This document shows, in pieces, positions 6,287 to 13,867 of a DNA stretch of 64,000 bases. This stretch comes from Leptothrix sp. (in: b-proteobacteria) (GTDB taxonomy: Bacteria; Pseudomonadota; Gammaproteobacteria; Burkholderiales; Burkholderiaceae_C): positions 1 to 64,000 of the forward strand of contig PNKV01000007.1 in assembly GCA_013822685.1 (NCBI GenBank). The letters run 5' to 3'. The notes below the pieces were generated by a model, which searched no databases, was not told the origin of the DNA, and worked only from the letters and a program-made list of their open reading frames with translations. A program made the position numbers and the translations under genes. How positions within the stretch are numbered: the stretch's first letter is position 1; every line of letters begins with the position of its first letter.

Positions 6287-7996
6287 ATGCGAGACCACCT
6301 TCAGACCAACCTTGAGCAATATGGCACCCAGGCCCAGGCCTACCTGGACAGCCCCGTGCATGCGCAAGGCCCCGACCTGGTCAAGGCACAAGCCCTGGTG
6401 GCGCGGGTTATCGCAGCAGGCGGCCAGGCGCTGGACGTGGGCTGTGGCGCCGGCCACCTCAGCTTTGCGCTGGCACCGCATGTGGCGCGCATCGTGGCGC
6501 TCGACCCATCGGGCCCCATGCTGGACACCGTCCGGCAAGCGGCTGCCGCCAAAGGCTTTCACCACATCGAAACCGCGCAGTCCACCGCAGAAAACCTGCC
6601 TTTCCCGGATGCCAGCTTTGACCTGGTGTGCTCACGCTACAGCGCCCACCACTGGACACAATTGGCACCGGCCTTGCATGAAATGCGGCGGGTGCTCAAG
6701 CCTGGCGGGCACCTTCTCATGATCGATGTGCAGGGCGAGGAAGACGCACTGGTCGACAGCCATCTGCAAGCCATCGAGTTGCTCCGAGACCGCTCGCATG
6801 TGCGCAACCGTTCTGTCTCTCAATGGCATGCCTTGCTGGCCGACGCCGGCTTTGCCGAGGTGGCCCATGACAGCTGGCCGGTGCACATCGATTTTCCATC
6901 ATGGGTGGCCCGGATGCGAACGCCCGCCACGCGCGTGGCCATGATCCGCGAAGTGCAGACCGAGGCGCCCAGGGAGGTGCAAGACGCGCTGGCCATCGAG
7001 CCCGACGGCTCGTTCAAGTTCACGACCGGGCTGTTCTGGGCGCGTTGTCACAACTGGCCCGGCTGCCACGTCTTGTCTCACCACTGCACTATCCTTGCCC
7101 AGAGCACCATGAGCACAGCCACGCCCGCCCCCGACCCCTTCACCGCTGTGCGGCCACGGCTGTTCGCCATCGCCTACCGCATGCTGGGCACGCGGTCGGA
7201 TGCGGAGGACGTGCTGCAAGACGCCTGGCTGCGCTGGCATCAGGTCGAGCAGGCGACGCTGCAATCCGCGGTGGCCTGGCTGGTGACCGTGGTGACCCGC
7301 CTGGCCATTGACCGCCTGCGATCGGCCAAGACCGAGCGCGAGGCTTATGTGGGCTGGTGGCTGCCCGAGCCCCTGGTGCAGCAGGTGGACCACCACACGC
7401 CCGAGGCCGCAGCCGAGCTGGCGGGCGAGTTGTCCGTCGCCTTGATGTGGGTGCTCGAGCGCCTCTCGCCTGAAGAACGTGCGGCCTTCCTTTTGCGGCA
7501 GGTGTTCGACCACGACTACGCAGAAGTGGCCACACTGCTGGGCAAAAGCGAGGCCGCCTGTCGACAGATCGTGCACCGCGCCTCCCAGCGCGTGCAAGAG
7601 GATCGGCCACGTTTCGAGGTGCCCAAGGATGCCCACCGCCGCGTGCTCGAGAAGTTCATGCTGGCGGCCCGCAGCGGCGAACGCGAGACCATGAAGGCCA
7701 TGCTGGCCAGCGATGTTCAACTGATCAGCGATGGGGGCGGCAAGGTGCCGTCGTTTGGCCAGGTCCTACGTGGTGGCGACCGCGTCACCAACCTGTACTG
7801 GGCCTTGTCCAGACGCCTGTTGCCTGAGCAGATCGACTACCGCCCGGCCATGCTGAATGGCGAGCCGGGGTTGCTGCGCTACATCGACGGGCAGTTGGAG
7901 TCGGCACAGGCCTTTGTCACCGATGGCGAGCAGATCGTGGCGATCTACACCGTGCGCAATCCAGACAAGCTGGCGGGCATCTCAAGCAGTATTTGA
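6287..7996 (+). CDS. In-frame methyltransferase::ECF sigma factor reading frame (569 codons)
   Basis: Residues 1 to about 255 are a complete class I SAM-dependent methyltransferase: motif I LDVGCGAGHLSFAL (Asp50-Gly56), motif II IVALDPSG, and the post-I motif FDLVCSRYSAHHW, as in YafE/UbiE-like methyltransferases. The domain should end near GLFWAR (about residue 253), but no stop follows. The frame passes through about 20 odd residues (CHNWPGCHVLSHHCTILAQST) and continues into a complete ECF41 sigma factor whose own Met is codon 275. The odd linker is encoded by an exact ECF41 promoter, so the junction looks like a promoter read as protein. GGAG precedes the ATG at 6287. Either a stop codon was lost and a fusion protein is made, or the sequence has an error at the junction. 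The separate sigma product from 7109 is listed on its own. Confidence 0.75.
   Translation: MRDHLQTNLEQYGTQAQAYLDSPVHAQGPDLVKAQALVARVIAAGGQALDVGCGAGHLSFALAPHVARIVALDPSGPMLDTVRQAAAAKGFHHIETAQSTAENLPFPDASFDLVCSRYSAHHWTQLAPALHEMRRVLKPGGHLLMIDVQGEEDALVDSHLQAIELLRDRSHVRNRSVSQWHALLADAGFAEVAHDSWPVHIDFPSWVARMRTPATRVAMIREVQTEAPREVQDALAIEPDGSFKFTTGLFWARCHNWPGCHVLSHHCTILAQSTMSTATPAPDPFTAVRPRLFAIAYRMLGTRSDAEDVLQDAWLRWHQVEQATLQSAVAWLVTVVTRLAIDRLRSAKTEREAYVGWWLPEPLVQQVDHHTPEAAAELAGELSVALMWVLERLSPEERAAFLLRQVFDHDYAEVATLLGKSEAACRQIVHRASQRVQEDRPRFEVPKDAHRRVLEKFMLAARSGERETMKAMLASDVQLISDGGGKVPSFGQVLRGGDRVTNLYWALSRRLLPEQIDYRPAMLNGEPGLLRYIDGQLESAQAFVTDGEQIVAIYTVRNPDKLAGISSSI
7046..7072 (+). promoter_or_regulatory. 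ECF41-type promoter upstream of the sigma factor gene
   Basis: TGTCACA at 7046-7052 is followed after exactly 16 bases by CGTC at 7069-7072. This is the consensus described for ECF41-dependent promoters. It lies inside the 3' part of the methyltransferase reading frame, 36 bases before the sigma factor ATG at 7109, so the sigma factor should control its own gene. An identical arrangement stands before the ahpD-like gene. Confidence 0.85.
7109..7996 (+). CDS. ECF41-family RNA polymerase sigma factor (SigJ-like) with SnoaL-like C-terminal domain
   Basis: 295 residues from the internal ATG at 7109. Region 2 (about 10-75) contains FAIAYRMLGTRSDAEDVLQDAWLR in part, and region 4 (about 105-165) contains LSPEERAAFLLRQVFD. 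The SnoaL-like domain follows from about 175. The three signatures of ECF41 sigma factors are all present: WLPEP at 84-88 in the linker, DGGGKV at 208-213 and NPDKL at 284-288. In this group the C-terminal domain, not a separate anti-sigma factor, modulates activity. Conserved neighbours are carboxymuconolactone decarboxylase/AhpD-type, oxidoreductase or epimerase genes, and an AhpD-like gene follows here. The Shine-Dalgarno sequence is weak. Confidence 0.93.
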   Translation: MSTATPAPDPFTAVRPRLFAIAYRMLGTRSDAEDVLQDAWLRWHQVEQATLQSAVAWLVTVVTRLAIDRLRSAKTEREAYVGWWLPEPLVQQVDHHTPEAAAELAGELSVALMWVLERLSPEERAAFLLRQVFDHDYAEVATLLGKSEAACRQIVHRASQRVQEDRPRFEVPKDAHRRVLEKFMLAARSGERETMKAMLASDVQLISDGGGKVPSFGQVLRGGDRVTNLYWALSRRLLPEQIDYRPAMLNGEPGLLRYIDGQLESAQAFVTDGEQIVAIYTVRNPDKLAGISSSI

Positions 7997-8003
7997 AGGC
8001 GGC

Positions 8004-8030
8004 TGTCACAAGCGCCCTGGCCGAGGCGTC
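8004..8030 (+). promoter_or_regulatory. ECF41-type promoter upstream of the ahpD-like gene
   Basis: TGTCACA at 8004-8010, then 16 bases, then CGTC at 8027-8030. It matches the site before the sigma gene in both boxes and in spacing, while the spacer sequences differ. It begins eight bases after the sigma factor stop and lies 60 bases before the start at 8091, giving a leader of about 50 bases. This identifies the ahpD-like gene as the target of the neighbouring sigma factor. Confidence 0.88.
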
Positions 8031-8090
8031 TTGATGGGCATGGAAGGCCGCAAAGGGTGGCTTTCCGCATCCCAACCCAAGGATCCCGCC

Positions 8091-8546
8091 ATGAGCACCC
8101 ACACCGCCCGCCTGCCCTACATGAAGCTCGCCCCCAAGGCCTTCAAGGCTTTGTACGACTTGTCCACCGCCGTCAAGAACAGCACCCTGGGCACACGCCT
8201 GGTTGACCTGGTCTTCTTGCACGTGTCGCAGATCAACGGCTGCGCTTATTGCATGGACATGCACTGGGCCGACCTCATCAAGCAGGATGTGGACCCTCGC
8301 CACCTCAACGCCGTGGCGGGCTGGCGTGAAGCGCCTTTTTTCAACGAACGCGAACGTGCCGCCCTGCGTTGGGCCGAGATCATCACCGCCACCCCGCACA
8401 GCGATGCCAATGACGACGAGTTTGCCGTGCTGAAGGCCCAGTTCTCAGACGTAGAAATCTCCGAACTGGGCTTTGCCATCGGGGCAATCAACGCCTGGAA
8501 CCTGCTCAATGTGAGCTTTCGCAATCCCGTGCCCGACATGGCCTGA
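8091..8546 (+). CDS. Carboxymuconolactone decarboxylase/AhpD family protein
   Basis: 151 residues with the AhpD signature NGCAYCMDMH: a CxxC redox pair with a His three residues further, preceded by LVDLVFLHVSQI. Proteins of this family act as alkylhydroperoxidases or thiol reductases; the substrate here is unknown. The ATG at 8091 is preceded by AAGGA seven bases upstream. An in-frame ATG at 8034 lies at the predicted transcription start and so is unlikely to be used. It is the only gene besides the sigma factor with an ECF41 promoter in this window. Confidence 0.92.
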   Translation: MSTHTARLPYMKLAPKAFKALYDLSTAVKNSTLGTRLVDLVFLHVSQINGCAYCMDMHWADLIKQDVDPRHLNAVAGWREAPFFNERERAALRWAEIITATPHSDANDDEFAVLKAQFSDVEISELGFAIGAINAWNLLNVSFRNPVPDMA

Positions 8547-8605
8547 GCAACGATGCCCCAGGCAGGGCTACACTGGGCCAAACAAGCTGAGGAAAGAAGG
8601 CACCC

Positions 8606-8980
8606 ATGCAAGTCCTGCTGAACACCGATACCCACGTTGATGGCCGCCACGGCATGGCCGAGTTCCTCGAAACCGAGGTGAAAGAAGCCCTGAGCCGCTT
8701 CGGTGACCACGTGACCCGCGTTGAGGCCCATGTGGCCGACGCGGTCAGCCACGCCAAGGCCCATCCGGACGACATCCACTGCACCCTGGAAGCCCGCCTG
8801 ATCGGCCTGGAGCCCGTGATCGTGAAAGACCACGCGGCTTCGGCCCACCAGGCCATTCAAGGCGCGGTGGGCAAGCTCAAGCGCGCCGTGGGCACGGCCG
8901 TTGAAAAGCACGCGCCACGGCGTGGCCCCGGCTTGTCCGACATCGCCACGTCCGACACGGCGGGCGCCGACCCGGACTGA
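8606..8980 (+). CDS. HPF/RaiA-like ribosome-associated family protein
   Basis: 124 residues resembling the N-terminal domain of hibernation-promoting factor/YfiA: a beta-alpha-beta-beta-beta-alpha layout with VKEALSRFGDHVTRVEAHVAD and the second helix ASAHQAIQGAVGKLKRAVGTAVEKH. The C-terminus is a short polar tail (DIATSDTAGADPD), and there is no long-HPF dimerisation domain. The sequence departs from classical Hpf, so a role in ribosome hibernation is plausible but not certain. AAGG lies before the ATG. It is transcribed in the same direction as the ahpD-like gene after a 59-base gap. Confidence 0.75.
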   Translation: MQVLLNTDTHVDGRHGMAEFLETEVKEALSRFGDHVTRVEAHVADAVSHAKAHPDDIHCTLEARLIGLEPVIVKDHAASAHQAIQGAVGKLKRAVGTAVEKHAPRRGPGLSDIATSDTAGADPD

Positions 8981-8987
8981 AGCCACG

Positions 8988-9866
8988 TCAAACGGCCAGG
9001 CGCCCCGCCTTGAAGTCTTCCACCGCCTGGAAGATTTCTTCGTTGCGGTTCATCACGAAGGGCCCGTACTGCGCGATGGGTTCGCCAAGCGGCTGGCCCG
9101 CGATCAGCAAGGCCCGCGTGGGCCCCTTCGCGCGCACCACCACACCATCGCGGTCCGGCCCGTTCTTCAAGATGGCCATGCGCTGGGCCGGCACCACCGT
9201 GTCCTCCACCTGCAACTCGCCCCGATAAACGTAGATGAAGGCGTTGTGCGCGGCCGCCAAAGGCTGCGCGAAGCTGGCGCCTTCAGGCAGATGCAAATCC
9301 AGGTACAGCGGCTGCGTGGCCTCGCGCTGCACGGCCCCGGCCACGCCATGGCTGGCACCCGCGATCACGCGCACGGTCACACCTTCACCCGTCGTGAACT
9401 CGGGGATGTCCGCGCTCTGGATGTCGCGGTACCAGGGCGCGCTCATCTTGTCCTTGGCAGGCAGGTTCAGCCACAGCTGGAAGCCTTCCATGCGGCCTTC
9501 GTCCTGCTCAGGCAACTCAGAGTGGATCACACCACGGCCGGCGGTCATCCATTGCACGCCGCCGTTTTGCAGCAGTCCTTCGTGGCCGGCGCTGTCGCGG
9601 TGGCGCATGCGGCCGGCGATCATGTAAGTGACCGTCTCGAAGCCACGGTGCGGGTGATTGGGGAAGCCACCGATGTAGTCGTCGGGGTTGTCGGTGCCAA
9701 AGGCATCGAGCATCAAGAAGGGATCCAGCCGCCGCTGCAAAGGCTGCGTGAGCACGCGGGTCAGCTTAACGCCATCGCCATCGGACGTGGCCTGGCCGGC
9801 GATCAGGCGCTCCACATCGCGAGGATGTGAAACGGTGGGCACGGTGGGGGTCAAAGTGGTGCTCAT
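8988..9866 (-). CDS. Pirin family protein
   Basis: 292 residues. The cupin-1 motif GGFPNHPHRGFETVTYMIAG provides two metal-binding histidines, followed by GGVQWMTAGRGVIHSELPE with a further His and Glu, as in human pirin and E. coli YhhW. The C-terminal pirin domain includes AFIYVYRGELQVEDTVVPA. YhhW-type pirins have quercetin 2,3-dioxygenase activity. It lies 50 bases downstream of azoR on the same strand, divergent from a LysR regulator: a layout suited to detoxification of quinones or aromatic compounds. Confidence 0.94.
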   Translation of the reverse strand: MSTTLTPTVPTVSHPRDVERLIAGQATSDGDGVKLTRVLTQPLQRRLDPFLMLDAFGTDNPDDYIGGFPNHPHRGFETVTYMIAGRMRHRDSAGHEGLLQNGGVQWMTAGRGVIHSELPEQDEGRMEGFQLWLNLPAKDKMSAPWYRDIQSADIPEFTTGEGVTVRVIAGASHGVAGAVQREATQPLYLDLHLPEGASFAQPLAAAHNAFIYVYRGELQVEDTVVPAQRMAILKNGPDRDGVVVRAKGPTRALLIAGQPLGEPIAQYGPFVMNRNEEIFQAVEDFKAGRLAV

Positions 9867-9916
9867 GCGGTGCTCCTTGCTGGCGGTTGGTTAAGCCATC
9901 TGTCCCATCATCCACT

Positions 9917-10519
9917 TCAAGCGGGGATGACTTCCTCGATTTGCGCTTGGGCCGAAGCCAGCGCATCTTGCTCGGCCTGCGGGCCCATGGCGATGCCTTC
10001 GGCGTACACGAACTGCACATCGGTCATGCCCAGGAAGGCCAGCACGGTCTTCAGGTAAGGCACTTGCGTGTCAGCGGGCGTGTTGCGGTACAGGCCGCCA
10101 CGGGTCAAAGCCACATAGACCTTCTTGCCGGTCAGCAGGCCGACGGGGCCCTTCTCGGTGTACGTGAAGGTGACCTTGGCGCGGGCGATGGCGTCGATCC
10201 AGTTCTTGAGTTGGGCGGGCACGCCAAAGTTGTACATGGGCACGCCCAGCACCAGCACATCGGCGGCCTGGATCTCGGCGATCACGGCGTCGTCCACGGC
10301 CACCCGGGCGGCTTGCTCGGGCGTGCGTTGCTCGGCGGGGGTGAACAGCGCCTGCAGAGCGGGTTCGTCCAGCTCGCCCAAAGGTGTGCGGCCCAGGTCG
10401 CGCAGGGTGACCGTGGCGTCAAGCTGGTGGGCACGCAGGCGTTCAACGATGGTGGCGGCCAAGCGGCTGGAGTGCGAAGCGTCAGGGCGCGAGCTGGAAT
10501 TGATTTGCAGGATGTTCAT
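9917..10519 (-). CDS. azoR: FMN-dependent NADH-azoreductase
   Basis: 200 residues of the AzoR/flavodoxin-like fold. It has the N-terminal FMN phosphate loop [11 protein letters not shown], the FMN-contact motif [18 protein letters not shown], and TRGGLY. AzoR reduces azo dyes and quinones with NADH by two-electron steps. It is the first gene of the azoR-pirin unit and is divergent from the LysR gene across a 22-base near-perfect palindrome. Confidence 0.94.
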   Translation of the reverse strand: MNILQINSSSRPDASHSSRLAATIVERLRAHQLDATVTLRDLGRTPLGELDEPALQALFTPAEQRTPEQAARVAVDDAVIAEIQAADVLVLGVPMYNFGVPAQLKNWIDAIARAKVTFTYTEKGPVGLLTGKKVYVALTRGGLYRNTPADTQVPYLKTVLAFLGMTDVQFVYAEGIAMGPQAEQDALASAQAQIEEVIPA

Positions 10520-10608
10520 GGTGAGTCCTTCGGAGAAGAGGTTTGTTGAAGCGATGGACTCACTGTAATTATCCCTTCAGCAACGCGGAAGCCCTTAATT
10601 TGGATAAC

Positions 10609-10630
10609 ATTGTTCCACTAGTAGAACAAT
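10609..10630. promoter_or_regulatory. Palindromic operator-like site between azoR and lysR
   Basis: The arms ATTGTTC (10609-10615) and GAACAAT (10624-10630) enclose a centre with the palindrome ACTAGT, with one mismatched pair overall. It satisfies the T-N11-A rule for LysR-type binding sites. It lies 90 bases upstream of the azoR start and overlaps the first possible ATG of the LysR gene, so it is well placed for autoregulation and activation of azoR. Confidence 0.65.
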
Positions 10631-10640
10631 GGTGGCGCCG

Positions 10641-11606
10641 ATGAACGTGGAACCGAACGATCTTTTGCTCTTCGCCCGGGTGGTGGACGAGCACAGCTTC
10701 AGCCGCGCGGCCGAGCGCCTCGGCCTGCCCAAATCCACCGTGTCGCGCCGCGTGTCGGCACTGGAGGCGCAATTGGGTGAACGGCTGTTGCTGCGCACCA
10801 CCCGCCAGCTCACCCTCACCGATTTTGGCCACAGCGTGCTGGAACATGCCCACCAGATCGCCTCTGAAGTGGATGCGGCCGCCCTGCTGGCCCAGCACCG
10901 CCAGGTCCAGCCCAGCGGACGCCTGCGCGTGTCGATGCCGGCGGATTTCGCCAGCAATGTGCTGGCCTCGATGCTGGCCACCTTTGTGCAGAAGTACCCC
11001 GCCATCTCGCTGGAGCTGGACCTGACGCCGCGCCGGGTTGATCTGATCGGCGAGAACTTCGACGTGGCCATCCGCATGGGCGACCTCGCCGACGACAGCA
11101 CGCTTGCGGCCCGGCGCCTGGCCACTTTCACGGCCGGCCTGTATGCCTCACCCAGTTACCTGGCGCGGCGCGGCCAGCCCTCGGAGCCGGAAGCCTTGAT
11201 GGAGCACGATGGCCTGCGCCTGCTGGGCCGCAACGGTGATCCGGTGCCCTGGGTGCTACAGCGCGATCCAGCGCGCTGGGAAGGCATCCCGCCCGGCCGC
11301 GCCACGGCCAATTCGCCCGATGTGCTGATGCGCATGGCCCTGGCAGGCGCGGGCATCACGCTGGTCAGCGATTACTTTGCCGAGCCCCACGTGCGCGCGG
11401 GCACCTTGCTGCCGGTGCTGCCCGATTGGCGCCCGCCCACGACCGATGCGTGGGCGGTGTTCCCGGGCCGGCGCCTGATGCCGGCCCGCACGCGCGTGTT
11501 GCTGGATGAAGTGCAGGCCGCCTTGTCGGGGCCGCAATGCCAGGCTGAAGAGCACCGCATCGAGGAAACCCTGCGCCGCGCGAAGCAGGGCGCCAATCCG
11601 CCTTGA
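10641..11606 (+). CDS. LysR-type transcriptional regulator (azoR-pirin neighbour)
   Basis: 321 residues from the ATG at 10641. The N-terminal winged helix is typical (LLLFARVVDEHSFSRAAERL, then LPKSTVSRRVSALEAQLGERL), and the effector domain covers about 90-300. An in-frame ATG at 10629 lies inside the palindrome and would add only MVAP, so the later ATG is preferred. Neither start has a strong Shine-Dalgarno sequence. It is divergent from azoR and probably responds to a quinone-like or electrophilic effector. Confidence 0.92.
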   Translation: MNVEPNDLLLFARVVDEHSFSRAAERLGLPKSTVSRRVSALEAQLGERLLLRTTRQLTLTDFGHSVLEHAHQIASEVDAAALLAQHRQVQPSGRLRVSMPADFASNVLASMLATFVQKYPAISLELDLTPRRVDLIGENFDVAIRMGDLADDSTLAARRLATFTAGLYASPSYLARRGQPSEPEALMEHDGLRLLGRNGDPVPWVLQRDPARWEGIPPGRATANSPDVLMRMALAGAGITLVSDYFAEPHVRAGTLLPVLPDWRPPTTDAWAVFPGRRLMPARTRVLLDEVQAALSGPQCQAEEHRIEETLRRAKQGANPP

Positions 11607-11652
11607 GCATCAGCTGGCATGATGCCCGGCAAATCCACCCCCGGGGAGCCCC

Positions 11653-12450
11653 ATGAATCACCGCTTCGGCCTGCTGGCCATCGTCTCGTCCATCGCACTG
11701 TCGGGCTGCACCCGCATCGAAACCGGCGAGGTCGGCTTGCGCATCAACTTCGACAAGACCACCGACCCGGTCGAGCGCCTGCCAGGCTCGTTCAACCAGA
11801 CCTTGGTGGGCCGCATCCTCACCTTCAAGATCCAGGACGTGGCCGTGGGCGTGGACAACATGACGCCCCTGGCCTCCGACAACTCCACCGTCAAGGACTT
11901 CGACATGACGGTGGTCTACAACGTGAACCCCTCGGCCGTGTCCGAGTTGTGGACGACCAAGAACCGCACCTTCCACGGCATGGCCGAGCACAACGACGAC
12001 ATCCTGCTGATGCAGAACTACGTGGCGCTGAGCGCCCGCAACGCGGCCTACAAGGTGGCGCGGGGCTATGAGTCGCTCAAGATGTCGGACAACCGCCCGC
12101 TGATCGAACAGCAGATCCGCGAGAACATCATCAAGACGCTGACCGAAGAAAAACTGGGCGACAAAATCACCGTCTCGCAAGTGCAGGTGCGCGCGATCAC
12201 GCCGGCCGATGTCATCGTCAACAGCGCCAACGAGCTGGTCCGCGCGCAGAACGAACTCAAGACCAAGGAAGTGGAAGTGCAGACCGCCAAGAAAGAGGCG
12301 GAGCGCATCGCGGCCTTGAACGCCAACGCTGGCGCCATCGGCTACATGAACGCGATGGCCAACCTGAAGATCGCCGAAGGCGTGGCCTCCGGCAAGGTTC
12401 AGACCATCGTGGTGCCCTACGACTTCAAGGGCATCGTCAATGCGAAGTAG
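11653..12450 (+). CDS. SPFH/band-7 (prohibitin-like) lipoprotein
   Basis: 265 residues. The N-terminus has a lipobox, IALSGCTRIETGEVGLR, predicting a lipid-anchored protein after cleavage before Cys20. Residues about 25-190 are a prohibitin/SPFH domain (TGEVGLRINFDK, DFDMTVVYNVNPSAVSELW). They are followed by a helical coiled-coil stretch rich in Ala, Lys and Glu (VRAQNELKTKEVEVQTAKKEAERIAALNANA). SPFH proteins build large membrane-associated rings. Most bacterial ones have a transmembrane anchor, so a lipoprotein form facing the periplasm is less usual. GGGGAG precedes the ATG. Confidence 0.88.
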   Translation: MNHRFGLLAIVSSIALSGCTRIETGEVGLRINFDKTTDPVERLPGSFNQTLVGRILTFKIQDVAVGVDNMTPLASDNSTVKDFDMTVVYNVNPSAVSELWTTKNRTFHGMAEHNDDILLMQNYVALSARNAAYKVARGYESLKMSDNRPLIEQQIRENIIKTLTEEKLGDKITVSQVQVRAITPADVIVNSANELVRAQNELKTKEVEVQTAKKEAERIAALNANAGAIGYMNAMANLKIAEGVASGKVQTIVVPYDFKGIVNAK

Positions 12451-12459
12451 TACCCGTCT

Positions 12460-13719
12460 TCAATAACCCAGCGAGGCCAGGATGGGGTTGAAGATCGTGC
12501 CCCAAAAGCCCGGAAAGGCGACTTGCTTGACCTGGGCCACCTCGACCACGCGCAAAGGCGTGCCGGTGCCATCGAGCAGGTTGTCGATGAAGCTGCTCAC
12601 GTTCTTCAGGTTCGCCTCCTTGATCGCCGTGCCACCAAAGGTGACCGTGGTCAGGCAGTGCGAGTTGATGATGTCGCGGGCATAGGGCAGGTAGTAGCCC
12701 ACGTTCTGGTGTGGCTGCATGGCGCCCAGCCAGTTGCCGATGTCCTGGCGCCACTTGGCGTTCAGCAACTGGGCCTTGGCCTCACCCGTGGCGGCGGCAA
12801 TCTCAGGGTTGAACTTGGTGTAGGAGAAGTCCGAGTAAATGCCGTCTTGCTGGAACAGCGCATAGCCCAGCCGATCCTGCGGAAAGATCTTGGCCAGGCC
12901 CGTGGTCATCGAGCCCAGGTTGTTGGCATCGCCTGCGCCTGGGTACTGCGTCAGGAGCTTGGTGACCAAACCGTTGGGGCCATCCAGGCCCCAGGCCACG
13001 CGGATCTTGTTCTGCAAAGGCAAGGAGGGGTACTGGGCGGCCGTACCGGCACGCGGCGCCGGGTAAAGCGGGCCCGAGTCGGCCAGCAGGGCAGACTTCT
13101 TCGGGTTCAACGCATCGCGGATCGGGCCGTAATTGGCCGTGGCCCCTGACCCGCCCGCCGAGAACCCGGCCACCAGCAATTGGTCAGGACGCGGCATGTT
13201 GGCCTTGAGCCAGGCGGCCACGCCTTCACTGTTGATTGAGCCCCGGTGCAGATAGGCCAGGGGCTTGCTGGGGTCGGCATCCGAATACACCGCTGTCGCA
13301 TTGCCGGTGTGGACATCGCCAGTGCAGTAAGGCACGAACACAATGTTCCAGCCTTGCGTGCGCACGGTCTGCAGCGGGTTCAGGCGCGAGGTGAAAGGCG
13401 TGGACAGCTGGTGCGACAGCTCGGCCATGTAGTTGCTGGGCACGCCATTGGGGTTCGAGGCTGACAGCAGGTCGCCCCCCAGGCAGGACTTCTGGTCCCA
13501 GCAAGCGCCACCGCCTTCATAAACCACGATGGTGCGGTTGGTCAGCGGGGTGCGGTTCACGAAGAAGCGGTAAGGCGTGCCGTTGCCACACGAAGCGCCC
13601 GAGGCCACCGGCAGCTCGACGGTCTGCCAGGAAAAATAGCTGACCGCATGGGCGGCGAAGGCGGTGCCGGCCAAAGCCAGGGTGCTCAGGCCCCGCGCCA
13701 CTGACTGCTTGCTGATCAT
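12460..13719 (-). CDS. Secreted pectin-acetylesterase/Notum-family alpha/beta hydrolase
   Basis: 419 residues with a signal peptide ending near AAHAVS. Family features are visible: the oxyanion region EGGGACWDQKSC, then VPYCTGDVHTGN, and the nucleophile elbow GFSAGGSGA with Ser187. Cysteine pairs suit an exported protein. Family members deacetylate pectin or, as in Notum, remove acyl groups from proteins; the bacterial substrates are mostly unknown. The ATG at 13719 has GGAG upstream and places the signal peptide correctly; the frame is open 57 codons further but that part overlaps the DUF899 leader. It is divergent from the DUF899 gene. Confidence 0.85.
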   Translation of the reverse strand: MISKQSVARGLSTLALAGTAFAAHAVSYFSWQTVELPVASGASCGNGTPYRFFVNRTPLTNRTIVVYEGGGACWDQKSCLGGDLLSASNPNGVPSNYMAELSHQLSTPFTSRLNPLQTVRTQGWNIVFVPYCTGDVHTGNATAVYSDADPSKPLAYLHRGSINSEGVAAWLKANMPRPDQLLVAGFSAGGSGATANYGPIRDALNPKKSALLADSGPLYPAPRAGTAAQYPSLPLQNKIRVAWGLDGPNGLVTKLLTQYPGAGDANNLGSMTTGLAKIFPQDRLGYALFQQDGIYSDFSYTKFNPEIAAATGEAKAQLLNAKWRQDIGNWLGAMQPHQNVGYYLPYARDIINSHCLTTVTFGGTAIKEANLKNVSSFIDNLLDGTGTPLRVVEVAQVKQVAFPGFWGTIFNPILASLGY

Positions 13720-13867
13720 GGGTGTGCTCCGTTGTGACAAGTGCACGGATTGGATCAGCAACACCGGTATCAGCGTCTGGGGGTTTTTGCGGAAGGCAGG
13801 CCCCGTTAAACGACGACGGGAACAGCGATTGCTGCCAAGGGCTTCGCTTCTTCTGGAGGGACACACC

